A stretch of DNA of 48,085 nt from Acidimicrobiales bacterium (lineage in GTDB: Bacteria; Actinomycetota; Acidimicrobiia; Acidimicrobiales; MedAcidi-G1), in NCBI GenBank assembly GCA_014239855.1, contig JAAZXY010000012.1, forward strand, positions 1 through 48,085, read 5' to 3'. The notes under the pieces are model-generated. The model was not told the origin of the DNA and did no database searches. It worked only from the letters and a program-made list of their open reading frames with translations. Both the position numbers and the translations under genes were made by a program. This document shows positions 1 through 8,247 of the stretch, one piece after another. Numbering within the stretch: position 1 is the stretch's first letter; every line of letters starts with the position of its first letter.

Positions 1-72
1 GAGTTCCGGGCGTTGCGGGTGCTCGGCGAGTCGGGTCTGGTACCGCCTCTCCGCCACACCCTTCGTTCCTGA
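1..72 (+). CDS. 3' end of an unidentified protein (partial)
   Basis: Reading frame 1 is open from the first base to a TGA at 70-72, giving about 23 residues ending in RHTLRS. The start lies outside the window. The stretch is too short to assign a family. It is called coding only because it is open, has actinobacterial-looking codons, and lies just upstream of and in the same direction as queG. It could be chance. Confidence 0.4.
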   Translation, partial: EFRALRVLGESGLVPPLRHTLRS

Positions 73-160
73 TCCCCACCGAACGATGAGGTGAACGATC
101 AGGTGAGCGGTGGGGCGAGCGATGGAGTGATTGGCGGGCCGGGCGTGGAAGGCTGAGGCC

Positions 161-1339
161 ATGTCGGCCGGACCCTCCTCTGACGGTCCTGCCGGCGACC
201 TGCCACCTCCTCGGGAGGACGACCTGCCCCTTTCGCGAGAAGAGGACCTGACCGCCCTGCGGGAACAGGCCCTGGAGGTGGGGACGGCCTCCGGTCTGGA
301 TGCCATCGGCGTGGCCGGCGCCCACCCGTTCGATGACGTCCGGACCGAGATCGAGCGCCGCCGTGACGAGGGCCTCCACGGCGGCATGCAGTTCACCTTC
401 AGGAACCCGGCCCGATCCACCGACCCGTCCCGGATCCTGGCCGGGGCCCGCTCGCTGGTGGTGGGTGCACGACGGACTCCGGCAGCCCGGCTGGCCGAGG
501 TGGGTGCCGGTCGGATGCGGATCGCCGCCTATGCCCGACACGACCACTACGCGGACCTCCGTGCCGCCCTGCAGGCGGTGGCCGAGCGACTCCGGTCCGC
601 CGGCTGGTCGGCCATCGTGGTGGCTGACGACAACGCACTGGTGGACCGGGCGGCCGCCGTTCGGGCCGGCGTGGGGTGGTGGGGTCGCAACGCCAACGTG
701 CTGGTGCCCGGCCGGGGCAGTTGGTTCGTGCTCGGCTCGGTGGTCACCGACGCACCCCTGACGCCGTCGACTCCGGTGGACGACGGCTGCGGAACCTGTC
801 GGCAGTGCCTCGACGGCTGTCCGACGGGCGCCATTGGCGACAACGGGGTGATCGATGCCCGGCGGTGTCTGGCCTGGCTGGTCCAGGCTCCAGGTGCCAT
901 CCCGAGGGAGTTCCGGGAGGCCCTGGGTGGGCGCCTCTACGGCTGCGACGAGTGTCAGGAGGTCTGTCCGGTGGGACGCCCGGAGCGGGTGGCCGAAGGA
1001 AGGGTCGACCATGGTGCAGATGTCGAGGCCTCTGCCGTGCTCGACGCCACCGACGATGAGCTGCTCGACCGGTTCGGACGGTGGTACATCGCCGACCGTG
1101 ACCCCCGATACCTCCGTCGCAACGCCCTGGTGGCGCTGGGAAACACCGGGTCACCGGAGGACCCCGGCGTCGAACGTCGGATGAGGCGAGCCCTGGCCGA
1201 TCCCGATCCGCTCATCCGCAGCCATGCCGTCTGGGCGGCCGGTCGTCTGGGGAGGATCGACCTCCTGGCCGGGGTGGACGATTCGGCGCCCGAGGTGGCC
1301 GAGGAGTTGGCCGTCCTCGCCGGCAGGGTGGGCTCGTGA
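161..1339 (+). CDS. queG: Epoxyqueuosine reductase QueG
   Basis: Catalyses the last step of queuosine formation in tRNA, reducing epoxyqueuosine with a cobalamin cofactor and two [4Fe-4S] clusters in the cytoplasm. The ferredoxin-like domain is visible: CGTCRQCLDGCPTGAI, first cysteine near residue 210, then CDECQEVCP near residue 262. The C-terminal 70 residues look like the HEAT-type repeats usual for QueG. The length of 392 residues is slightly above the family norm because of an acidic, proline-rich N-terminus. ATG at 161 is chosen over an in-frame TTG at 131 because GGAAGG at 147-152 sits at ribosome-binding distance. The stop overlaps the start of the next gene by 4 bases, so the two are probably co-translated although their functions are unrelated. 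Confidence 0.93.
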   Translation: MSAGPSSDGPAGDLPPPREDDLPLSREEDLTALREQALEVGTASGLDAIGVAGAHPFDDVRTEIERRRDEGLHGGMQFTFRNPARSTDPSRILAGARSLVVGARRTPAARLAEVGAGRMRIAAYARHDHYADLRAALQAVAERLRSAGWSAIVVADDNALVDRAAAVRAGVGWWGRNANVLVPGRGSWFVLGSVVTDAPLTPSTPVDDGCGTCRQCLDGCPTGAIGDNGVIDARRCLAWLVQAPGAIPREFREALGGRLYGCDECQEVCPVGRPERVAEGRVDHGADVEASAVLDATDDELLDRFGRWYIADRDPRYLRRNALVALGNTGSPEDPGVERRMRRALADPDPLIRSHAVWAAGRLGRIDLLAGVDDSAPEVAEELAVLAGRVGS

Positions 1340-2463
1340 GGCGTCACCTTCTGGTCACCAACGACTTTCCTCCGAAGGTCGGCGGGATCCAGTCCTACCT
1401 GTGGGAGTTGTGGAGACGGTTGCCCGCTGAGGCCGTGGCCGTCCACAGCACGCCGTACGCGGGTGCCGGTGAGTTCGACGCCGATCAGGACTTCACGGTG
1501 AGTCGGAGTCGTGAGCCGGTCCTCCTGCCCACGCCGATGGTGTCGCGGCGGGTCGGACGTCTCGCCGAGGCCCACGGGGCTGAACTGGTGGTCTGGGATC
1601 CGGCGCTGCCGGTGGGTCTGGTCGCGCCGAGGGTGGACCGGCCGTACGCCGTCGTGCTGCACGGGGCCGAGGTGACCATTCCCGGACGGCTCCCCGGCAC
1701 CCGCCAACTCCTCGGACGCGTCCTGCGAGGGGCGTCGTTGGTCATCTGCGCCGGGCGGTACCCGGAGGCCGAGGCACAGCGGGCGGCCGGCGGCCCGCTT
1801 CCCACCGTGGTGGTGCCGCCGGGGGTGGACACGTCCAGGTTCCAGCCGCTGGACGCCGCCGAGCGGTCGTCGGTCCGAGGCGAACTGGGCCTGCCGGTGG
1901 ATGCCCCGCTGGTGGTGAGCGTCAGCAGGCTGGTGCCCCGAAAGGGAATGGACACCCTCATCCGAGCCGCGGCACGACTTCGTGACCGCGTCCCGGACGT
2001 GGTGGTGGCCATTGCCGGCTCAGGTCGTGACCGGGCGCGCCTCGAGGGGCTGGTCGAGGCGACGGGCGCCCCCGTGCGGCTCCTCGGCCGGGTCCCCGAC
2101 GAGATCCTTCCGGGTCTCTACGGGGCGGGCGACGTGTTCTCCATGTCGTGTCGGAATCGCTGGGGTGGACTCGAACAGGAGGGCTTCGGCATCGTCTTCG
2201 TGGAGGCTGCGGCAGCGGGTGTGCCGTCGGTGGCCGGCGACAGCGGCGGCTCGGCCGAGGCGGTGGCCCACGGTGAGACCGGCCTGGTGGTCGGTCGCCC
2301 CGAGGATCCGAATGAGGTCGGCGATGCCCTGGCCGACCTCCTGGAGGACGACAGCCGTCGACTGGAGATGGGCCGTCGGGCCCGCCAACGGGCCGAGGCC
2401 GAGTTCTCCTACGACGTGCTGGCCGCCCGGCTCCGGTCGGGAATCGACAACGTCGAGCTCTGA
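1336..2463 (+). CDS. pimB: GT4 glycosyltransferase, PimB'-like mannosyltransferase
   Basis: A GT-B fold glycosyltransferase of 375 residues. The N-terminal LLVTNDFPPKVGGIQSYL, the central SVSRLVPRKGMDTLI and the C-terminal EGFGIVFVEAAAAGVP resemble mycobacterial PimB' (Rv2188c) as I remember it; that enzyme transfers the second mannose onto phosphatidylinositol mannosides at the inner membrane face. The C-terminal motif includes the EX7E-type donor site. The start is GTG, overlapping the queG stop (GTGA). No membrane segment is visible. GT4 specificity cannot be read from sequence alone, so the PIM role is inference from overall resemblance. Confidence 0.75.
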   Translation: MRRHLLVTNDFPPKVGGIQSYLWELWRRLPAEAVAVHSTPYAGAGEFDADQDFTVSRSREPVLLPTPMVSRRVGRLAEAHGAELVVWDPALPVGLVAPRVDRPYAVVLHGAEVTIPGRLPGTRQLLGRVLRGASLVICAGRYPEAEAQRAAGGPLPTVVVPPGVDTSRFQPLDAAERSSVRGELGLPVDAPLVVSVSRLVPRKGMDTLIRAAARLRDRVPDVVVAIAGSGRDRARLEGLVEATGAPVRLLGRVPDEILPGLYGAGDVFSMSCRNRWGGLEQEGFGIVFVEAAAAGVPSVAGDSGGSAEAVAHGETGLVVGRPEDPNEVGDALADLLEDDSRRLEMGRRARQRAEAEFSYDVLAARLRSGIDNVEL

Positions 2464-2536
2464 TCGTGAGTGGCCAGTGGGCAGCACCCCGGCGGGTTCG
2501 ACGACCGGTAGTGTCCGATCCGAGAGGAGGCCGACG

Positions 2537-2995
2537 ATGACCGATCACGCCAGCCAGCACACGATCGTGCGGGCCACACCAGAGCACTGCTACGAGACGG
2601 TGCTCGACGTCGAACGCCTGCCCGAGTGGGCTCCCGACATCAAGGAGGCCACGGTCCTCGTCCGCGACGATCAGGGCCGCCCCGGTGACGTGGCCTTTCG
2701 TGCCGCAGCCATGGGGCGGAGCACCACCTACACGCTCCGCTACAGCTACGGCTCCAACCCCCTTCGCATCTCCTGGCGACTGGTGGAGGGCGACCTTCTC
2801 GAACGCATGAGCGGCGAGTACGAGTTCCTCCCGGTTCCGGGCGACGACGGTGCCACCCGGGTCATGTACGACCTCGATGTCGACCTGCTCATCCGGTTGC
2901 CGGGTTTTGTCCGTCGGCGCCTGGAGGCCAAGGTCGTCCACGCCGCCATTGATGACCTCAAGGCCCGGATCGAGGTCGGCACCCCCGCCGGCTGA
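2537..2995 (+). CDS. SRPBCC (START/polyketide-cyclase-like) family protein
   Basis: A 152-residue protein with the helix-grip features of the SRPBCC superfamily: an early VRATPEHCYETVLDVERLPE segment, a strand-rich middle and a long C-terminal helix (RRRLEAKVVHAAIDDLKAR). Members bind hydrophobic ligands or help polyketide and lipid metabolism; many actinobacterial copies have no known role. The start ATG has a strong GAGAGGAGG ribosome-binding site at 2522-2530. A TAGTGT hexamer at 2509-2514 could be a -10 box. The alaC-type gene follows after 15 bases, so they probably share a transcript. Confidence 0.8.
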   Translation: MTDHASQHTIVRATPEHCYETVLDVERLPEWAPDIKEATVLVRDDQGRPGDVAFRAAAMGRSTTYTLRYSYGSNPLRISWRLVEGDLLERMSGEYEFLPVPGDDGATRVMYDLDVDLLIRLPGFVRRRLEAKVVHAAIDDLKARIEVGTPAG

Positions 2996-3010
2996 CCGGC
3001 ACCCGGGACC

Positions 3011-4189
3011 ATGGAATTCCGACGGATCGGCTCCCTGCCGCCGTACGTGTTCACCATCATCGACACCCTCAAGATCGAGGCCCGTCGAGCCGGTGAGGAC
3101 GTCATTGATCTCGGCTTCGGCAACCCCGACCTGCCGTCGCCCGACATCGCCGTGGACAAGCTGGCCGAGGCGGCCCGCAACCCGCGCAACCACCGCTACT
3201 CGTCCAGCCGGGGGCTCCCCAGGCTCCGGACCGCGGTGGCCGACATGTACCAGCGTCGGTTCGGTGTGGAGTTGGACCCCGAGACCCAGGTCATCAACAC
3301 CATCGGGGCCAAGGAGGGGTTCGCCCACCTCATGTGGGTCCTCCTTCAGGCGGGTGACGCCGCCCTGGTGCCGTCGCCGTCCTACCCGATCCATCGGTAT
3401 TCGCCGTTGTTCGCGGGCGCCGAGGTGCGCGAGATGCCGTTCACCACCGACGGCGACTTCATCGGAATGCTCCGGGAAGGGTGGGAGTACTCGTGGCCCA
3501 AGCCCCGGGTCATCGTGTTGTCCTTTCCCCACAACCCGACCACGGCATGTGTGGACCTGGCGTTCATGGAGGAGGTGGTGGCCTTCGCCCGGGAGCGTGA
3601 TGTCGTGCTGGTCCACGATTTCGCCTATGCCGATCTGGGTTTCGACGGCTACCGCCCGCCGTCGATCCTGCAGGTACCGGGAGCCGACGAGGTGGCCGTC
3701 GAGTTGTATTCGATGACCAAGAGCTTCTCGATGGCCGGGTGGCGGATGGCCTTCATGGTGGGCAACGCCGAGGTGGTGGCCGCCCTGGCCAAGTTGAAGT
3801 CGTACCTGGACTACGGGACCTTCCAGCCCATCCAGATCGCGGCCACCGTGACGCTCAACGAGGCGCCCGACCATCCGGTCGAGATCTGCGGCGTCTACCA
3901 GGACCGTCGTGATGCGCTCTGTGACGGGCTGGCCCGCATCGGCTGGCCCGTCGAACCGCCTCGGGGAACGATGTTCACCTGGGCGCCCATCCCCGAGCAG
4001 TACGCGGAGCTTGGCTCGGTCGAGTTCGCCTCGATGCTGGTGCGCGAGGCGAACGTGGCCGTGTCGCCCGGCGTGGGCTTCGGTCCCGGTGGCGAGGGGT
4101 TCGTCCGCTTCGCCCTCATCGAGAACGAGCAGCGCATCGGTCAGGCGGTGCGGAACCTCCGTGGCGCTCTCGACCGTCTCGATCCCTGA
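3011..4189 (+). CDS. alaC: Alanine aminotransferase, AlaC type (PLP-dependent, class I/II)
   Basis: A fold-type I PLP aminotransferase of 392 residues that resembles Escherichia coli AlaC (YfdZ) over its whole length: RIGSLPPYVF at the start, YSSSRGLPRLR, IGAKEGFAHL, VPSPSYPIH, HDFAYADL, the Schiff-base lysine in SMTKSFSMAGWR (Lys237) and VRFALIEN near the end. AlaC makes alanine from pyruvate with glutamate as amino donor. No clear Shine-Dalgarno sequence precedes the ATG. Convergent with the lipoprotein gene; a GC hairpin lies between their stops. Confidence 0.88.
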   Translation: MEFRRIGSLPPYVFTIIDTLKIEARRAGEDVIDLGFGNPDLPSPDIAVDKLAEAARNPRNHRYSSSRGLPRLRTAVADMYQRRFGVELDPETQVINTIGAKEGFAHLMWVLLQAGDAALVPSPSYPIHRYSPLFAGAEVREMPFTTDGDFIGMLREGWEYSWPKPRVIVLSFPHNPTTACVDLAFMEEVVAFARERDVVLVHDFAYADLGFDGYRPPSILQVPGADEVAVELYSMTKSFSMAGWRMAFMVGNAEVVAALAKLKSYLDYGTFQPIQIAATVTLNEAPDHPVEICGVYQDRRDALCDGLARIGWPVEPPRGTMFTWAPIPEQYAELGSVEFASMLVREANVAVSPGVGFGPGGEGFVRFALIENEQRIGQAVRNLRGALDRLDP

Positions 4190-4208
4190 GTCGGCATCGA
4201 CTCCCGTG

Positions 4209-4225
4209 CCCCCGGCGGGCGGGGG
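4209..4225. terminator. GC hairpin between convergent genes, possible two-way terminator
   Basis: CCCCCG (4209-4214) and CGGGGG (4220-4225) form a perfect 6-bp stem with a 5-base loop, lying in the 38 bases between two convergent stop codons. There is no U-tract on either strand, so it may work as a GC-only intrinsic terminator or only as an mRNA 3' end stabiliser. Confidence 0.5.
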
Positions 4226-4227
4226 TG

Positions 4228-4902
4228 TCAGTCCTCCGGCTGGTCAGGCAGGAGAGAGACGTAGTTGGCACAGCTGACCGGCGCACCCTCTTCGGGAGGT
4301 TCACCATCGCTGACCGGCACGTTGATGGCCTCCAGTCCGGTCTCGCCGTCCAGGAGCACCACCACCCGGTCGATCTCCGCGCCGACCACCAGTCGATCAG
4401 CCGTGCAGACCAGCATGGCGAAGGCCAGACGGTTGCCGGCACTGTCGTCATGGGGGAAGCCGTCCAGCGTGTCGAGGTGAACCTCCAGCAGGCCGCCGTC
4501 GAGCACCGTGCCGATGACCTCGCTGCCCTCGGCGAACGGCGAGATGAGTCCGGCCTCCTGCTCGTCGGCACTCGGTCCGGCGAACACCTCGGCCAGGATC
4601 ACGTTGATGGAACCGTCGCCCTGAATCGACCGCTCCACCGGTTCCAGAACCTGGCGGTCTCCGTCGTCGACCCGGGCCAGATAGATCTGCACCGTCTCGG
4701 TGGGCGCCGGTGCCTCGGTCGTGGTCGACGCCGCAGGTAGGAGGGCATCGGGCAGGTCGACGGACAGATCGCGGCTGGCGTCGTCCATCGGAATGCTGCA
4801 GGCGGTCAGGGCCACGGTCGCCACGATGAGCGACGAGATCCTTCGGATTCGATGGCGAGTTCGGATACCGGTTCGGTTGCGGGTTCGGATACCGGCGGAC
4901 AT
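4228..4902 (-). CDS. GerMN-domain lipoprotein, short LpqB-like
   Basis: A secreted lipoprotein of 224 residues. An arginine-rich N-terminus is followed by a hydrophobic segment and lipobox LTAC with the lipidated cysteine at residue 35. The rest matches a GerMN fold (VQIYLARVDDGDRQVLEPVER, INVILAEVFAGPSADEQEAG, NRLAFAMLVCTA). Its ATG overlaps the histidine kinase stop (ATGA), the position LpqB occupies after MtrA-MtrB in actinobacteria, where LpqB tunes MtrB signalling. LpqB is far longer, carrying a beta-propeller after GerMN; here only the GerMN part is present. A 13-base direct repeat (4859-4871, 4883-4895) underlies the repeated IRTR in the signal region. The symbol lpqB is withheld because of the missing domain. 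Confidence 0.8.
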   Translation of the reverse strand: MSAGIRTRNRTGIRTRHRIRRISSLIVATVALTACSIPMDDASRDLSVDLPDALLPAASTTTEAPAPTETVQIYLARVDDGDRQVLEPVERSIQGDGSINVILAEVFAGPSADEQEAGLISPFAEGSEVIGTVLDGGLLEVHLDTLDGFPHDDSAGNRLAFAMLVCTADRLVVGAEIDRVVVLLDGETGLEAINVPVSDGEPPEEGAPVSCANYVSLLPDQPED

Positions 4903-6335
4903 CACCACTCCACCTCCGGGTCCTGAATGGTCAGGGCGAGCGGCAACTCCAGGACGAATCGTGCACCCTGGCGTCCGTCTGAACGATCTTCCGCCCATAC
5001 CCGACCCTGGTGGAGGCGGAGGTCCTCGACCACGAGGCTCAACCCCAGACCGGTGCCGTCGTCGGCACCTCGGCGGCCACCGGTCGAGCCTCGGGCGAAG
5101 CGGTCGAAGATCTCGTGGCGCTCGGCTTCCGGTACGCCCGGACCGTCGTCCTCGACGGCGATTCGGATCGTCTCGTCGTGTTCGAGGATCACCGCGGTGG
5201 CACCTCCGCCGTACCGCCGGGCGTTGTCCAGCAGGTTTGCCATGACCCTGGCCAGGCGCCGCTTGTCAGCGTCGATGACCAGTGACCTGGTCGATGGGGG
5301 AATGGTCAGAACGAGCGTCGGGTCGTCGGCGACGGTGGCCTGCAGGAAACGGACGACGTCCAGATCGGCCAGGTCGAGAGCGGCCACCCCGGCGTCATAA
5401 CCCGAGATCTCCAGCAACTCGTTGACCAGACGGTTGAAACGTTCCAGATCCTGCACGAGAAGGTCGAGGGCGGTGCGGGACCGTTCCGAGAGTTCGTCCC
5501 GGCGGGCATCCAGTACCCCGACGCCGGCCATCAGGGTGGTGAGCGGACTCCGGAGTTCGTGGCTGACATCGGAGGCGAAGCGGGCATCCCGGTGGATTCG
5601 TTCCTCGAGAGCCCGGGCCATCTCGTTGAAGGAGTCCGAGAGGCGATCCAGGTCGGGGTCGGCCTGCGCGCCCAACCGGGTGTCGAGATGGCCGCCGGCA
5701 ATGGCCTCGGCTGCCCCTCGGATCCGCCGGAGTGGCCGGAGCATGCGGGTGCTGGCCCATGAGCCCAGGAGGGCGGCCAGAACGGTGGTCACCGCTCCGG
5801 CTCCCAGCAGGATGATGCGGAGATCGTCGAGCGTCTCGGAGACCTCGACCAGGTCGACCACCGCGTAGTAGTCGGCGTCGAATGCCGTCAGGGGAATGCC
5901 GACCACGAAGTGCGGTTCGCCTCGCACCGGGGCCAGCACCTGCCCGGCGTCGCGTCGTTCGAGTCGCTCGAGGAGGTCGGCTGGGAGATCGTCGTGGTCG
6001 AGTTCCGGCGCGGGAAGCCAGGCGTCGCCGAGTCTGATGATCCGTTGGCCGCCCTCCAGTCGGGTCAACGAGTCGGCGATGGTCGGAAGGTCCTCGATGG
6101 TGGAGTCCGGGGTGAGCTGGTTGCTGAGTCGGGTGGCGTTGCCGACGGCCATGGCGGCCGCTGCGCCTTCCCGGGATTCCACGAGTTGTCGCCGGGTCAG
6201 GACAAGTGTGCTGACGGCCAGCAGGCTGGACACCAGCAGGCCGCCCACCGCGAAGAGCATGGCGATCCGACCACCGAGCCCGAGGCGGCTCGCATCGGCA
6301 GTCGCTGACCTGTCGATCAGGGGGGGGCCGGTCAC
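4902..6335 (-). CDS. mtrB: Sensor histidine kinase, MtrB-like
   Basis: A membrane histidine kinase of 477 residues. TM1 is about residues 22-46, followed by an extracytoplasmic sensor region, TM2 about 178-200, a HAMP linker, then HisKA with RFASDVSHELRSPL (phosphorylated His259) and a HATPase domain with NLLDNARRYGGG, DDGPGVP and GTGLGLSLV. The HisKA segment ending ELLEISGYDAGVA is close to MtrB, and its neighbours are an MtrA-like regulator and a GerMN lipoprotein. MtrB senses envelope state and controls division and cell wall hydrolase genes through MtrA. The start is GTG, 22 bases after the regulator gene; no clear ribosome-binding site. Confidence 0.8.
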   Translation of the reverse strand: MTGPPLIDRSATADASRLGLGGRIAMLFAVGGLLVSSLLAVSTLVLTRRQLVESREGAAAAMAVGNATRLSNQLTPDSTIEDLPTIADSLTRLEGGQRIIRLGDAWLPAPELDHDDLPADLLERLERRDAGQVLAPVRGEPHFVVGIPLTAFDADYYAVVDLVEVSETLDDLRIILLGAGAVTTVLAALLGSWASTRMLRPLRRIRGAAEAIAGGHLDTRLGAQADPDLDRLSDSFNEMARALEERIHRDARFASDVSHELRSPLTTLMAGVGVLDARRDELSERSRTALDLLVQDLERFNRLVNELLEISGYDAGVAALDLADLDVVRFLQATVADDPTLVLTIPPSTRSLVIDADKRRLARVMANLLDNARRYGGGATAVILEHDETIRIAVEDDGPGVPEAERHEIFDRFARGSTGGRRGADDGTGLGLSLVVEDLRLHQGRVWAEDRSDGRQGARFVLELPLALTIQDPEVEW

Positions 6336-6357
6336 AGGTGGGTCGAGGGAGATGGGC

Positions 6358-7089
6358 TCAGGTGGGGAGCTTGTAGCCCATGCCCCGGACGGTCATCACG
6401 TAGCGGGGGTTGGCGGGGTCGGGTTCGATCTTGGTTCTGAGACGCCGAACGTGGACGTCCACCAACCGGCCGTCTCCGAAGTAGTCGTACCCCCAGACCT
6501 TCTCCAACAGGTCCTCGCGGCTCAGGACCCGACCGTCCGCGGACGCCAACTCGACCAGGAGTCGGAACTCGGTGCGGGTCAGGTGGATGTCGCCTCCCGC
6601 GTGGCGGACCACGCCCTCCTCGGGCAGGACCTCCAACTGGCCGACCTGGATTCGACTCGGTGGGGAGTCGTCGGTCCGGGCACGTCGAAGCAGGGCCCGG
6701 ATACGCGCCGAGAGTTCCTTGGGGTCGAACGGCTTGCGGAGGTAGTCGTCGGCTCCGGCTTCCAGACCTGCCACCACGTCGTGGCTGTCGGAGCGGGCGG
6801 TGACCATGACGATGGGGACGTCACCCAGACGACGGATGTTCCGACACACCTCGAAGCCGTCGATGCCGGGAAGCATGATGTCGATGAGGACCACGTCGGC
6901 GGGCTGGCGGGTGAAGGCCTCGAGGGCCTCTTCGCCGCTGGCCGTCTCCTCGACATCCCAGCCCTCCTCTTCGAGGGCGAGGCGGACCGCGGTACGGATG
7001 CGTTCATCGTCTTCGACGGTCAGGATCCGGATGCTCACCCCACGATGCTGCCCCATGGGCAGGTGCTCTGTCCTGTTCTCGTTGATCAT
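6358..7089 (-). CDS. mtrA: OmpR/PhoB-family response regulator, MtrA-like
   Basis: A response regulator of 243 residues: receiver domain with acidic pair D27-D28, phospho-acceptor D70 (LIDIMLPG) and KPFDPKE loop, then a winged-helix DNA-binding domain ending VDVHVRRLRTKIEPD and TVRGMGYKLPT. The C-terminal third resembles MtrA (DTRLVNVHVQRLRAK in mycobacteria). The start is uncertain: ATG 7089 overlaps the glycosyltransferase stop (ATGA) but adds about 11 residues not expected in MtrA; ATG 7056 or GTG near 7038 would give a normal N-terminus. None has a convincing ribosome-binding site. Confidence 0.82.
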   Translation of the reverse strand: MINENRTEHLPMGQHRGVSIRILTVEDDERIRTAVRLALEEEGWDVEETASGEEALEAFTRQPADVVLIDIMLPGIDGFEVCRNIRRLGDVPIVMVTARSDSHDVVAGLEAGADDYLRKPFDPKELSARIRALLRRARTDDSPPSRIQVGQLEVLPEEGVVRHAGGDIHLTRTEFRLLVELASADGRVLSREDLLEKVWGYDYFGDGRLVDVHVRRLRTKIEPDPANPRYVMTVRGMGYKLPT

Positions 7090-8213
7090 CGTTGACGACC
7101 GGCATCGTCCAGACGTCGAAACAGGTCCAGGTATGCGTCAGCCATTGGCTCGATCTGGAAGCTCTGAACTGAAGCAATCGCACCCGTTCTCAACGTCGCC
7201 CGTAGCGAAGCCGACCCGAGTAGTTGATCAAGGGCTCTTCCGATTGATGTGGGGTCGCGATGCGGGACGACCAGGCAGTTCGTGCCGTCTTCGGCGAGAT
7301 CGTTGGCGATTCCAGATCTCGTGATCACCGATGGGATCCCAGCTGCCAGAGCTTCTATGTAGACCAGTCCGAAAGCCTCCACAGTGGGCGTGATCGGGAC
7401 ATGGACGAAGATGTCGAATGTCTGGTACAGGGCAGCGTTGTCAGGTTCGTGTCGAATGAAGACGACCTGATCGGATACTGAGTTGAGTGCCTGGCGGATC
7501 TCGGGTTCGAGTTCGCCTACGGCGTTGGCGATGACCAACTGGAGCCTCGGGTCAGCGAGCAACCGGTCTCGGAGAGGATCGAGAACGTATCGCCAACCTT
7601 TGATTTCGATGAGGCGCGAGATCATCCCGATGGTCGTCCGATCGGGATCGATCTGGTGATTGCGACGGACCGTGTCAACGCGATCGTCCTGAGGTTCTGC
7701 GAAGTCCGCGAGGCGAATGCCGAACGGGATGGTCTCGATTCGATTTGGGTCGACCCCCTCGTCATCGATCAGGGCGCGGACGACGTTTCCGTTTGGTGCC
7801 ACAATCACGTCGGCCAGTCGGTTGCATAGTCGGTCGTAGGTGAGGCCTCGCCGGTTTCCCTCGACTCGGTGTGTCGTGGAGTGGTACCTGGCGTAGGTCC
7901 GAAGGGGCGCCTTCGGACCGATGGATGCGGTGAATCCGAGAAGCGTCACCAACTGGCCGAAGCACGCCAGAGCATCAGGTCGATCTCGGCGGAGCATCGC
8001 GGCTAATGATCCCCATGCCCTTGGGAGGTCAACCCGACTCTGGATTTCGAGCCTCTCGGTAGATGGCCTGAGTGCCACCAACCAGTCGGAAAAGGGGCTT
8101 GTGCCATTGGATACGATCCCGAATTTCACCTCGAGGTCCGACTCGTCAAGCCGATTCACGATTGTTCGGTAGATCGGACTCTCGATCACGTCGGAGAAGA
8201 GGCAGGTGATCAC
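7086..8213 (-). CDS. GT4-family glycosyltransferase
   Basis: A GT-B glycosyltransferase of 375 residues. The C-terminal half has the nucleotide-sugar donor signature: TIGMISRLIEIKGWRYVL, a hydrophobic segment with VHVPITPTVEAFGLVYIEALAAGIPSV (EX7E-type acidic pair) and a closing helical segment. The N-terminal acceptor half is not recognised. Third of three glycan genes on the minus strand; it starts 34 bases after the dehydratase gene and its stop overlaps the response regulator start. Donor and acceptor sugars cannot be assigned. GC is lower than in the flanking genes. Confidence 0.85.
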   Translation of the reverse strand: MITCLFSDVIESPIYRTIVNRLDESDLEVKFGIVSNGTSPFSDWLVALRPSTERLEIQSRVDLPRAWGSLAAMLRRDRPDALACFGQLVTLLGFTASIGPKAPLRTYARYHSTTHRVEGNRRGLTYDRLCNRLADVIVAPNGNVVRALIDDEGVDPNRIETIPFGIRLADFAEPQDDRVDTVRRNHQIDPDRTTIGMISRLIEIKGWRYVLDPLRDRLLADPRLQLVIANAVGELEPEIRQALNSVSDQVVFIRHEPDNAALYQTFDIFVHVPITPTVEAFGLVYIEALAAGIPSVITRSGIANDLAEDGTNCLVVPHRDPTSIGRALDQLLGSASLRATLRTGAIASVQSFQIEPMADAYLDLFRRLDDAGRQR

Positions 8214-8247
8214 GGTGACTGGTTGCTCCCTGGTGGATTAGTCGAGA

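Noticed and set aside
131-160. TTG start for queG
   Set aside because: ATG 161 has a good ribosome-binding site and the extra ten residues are not conserved-looking.
73-160. Repeated GAACGAT/AGGTGA segments before queG
   Set aside because: Short and imperfect; no regulatory reading that I can support.
1958-3874. Long open frame on the minus strand opposite three genes
   Set aside because: Low-complexity, Arg/Gly/Pro-rich, spans several good plus-strand genes; typical of GC-rich codon shadow.
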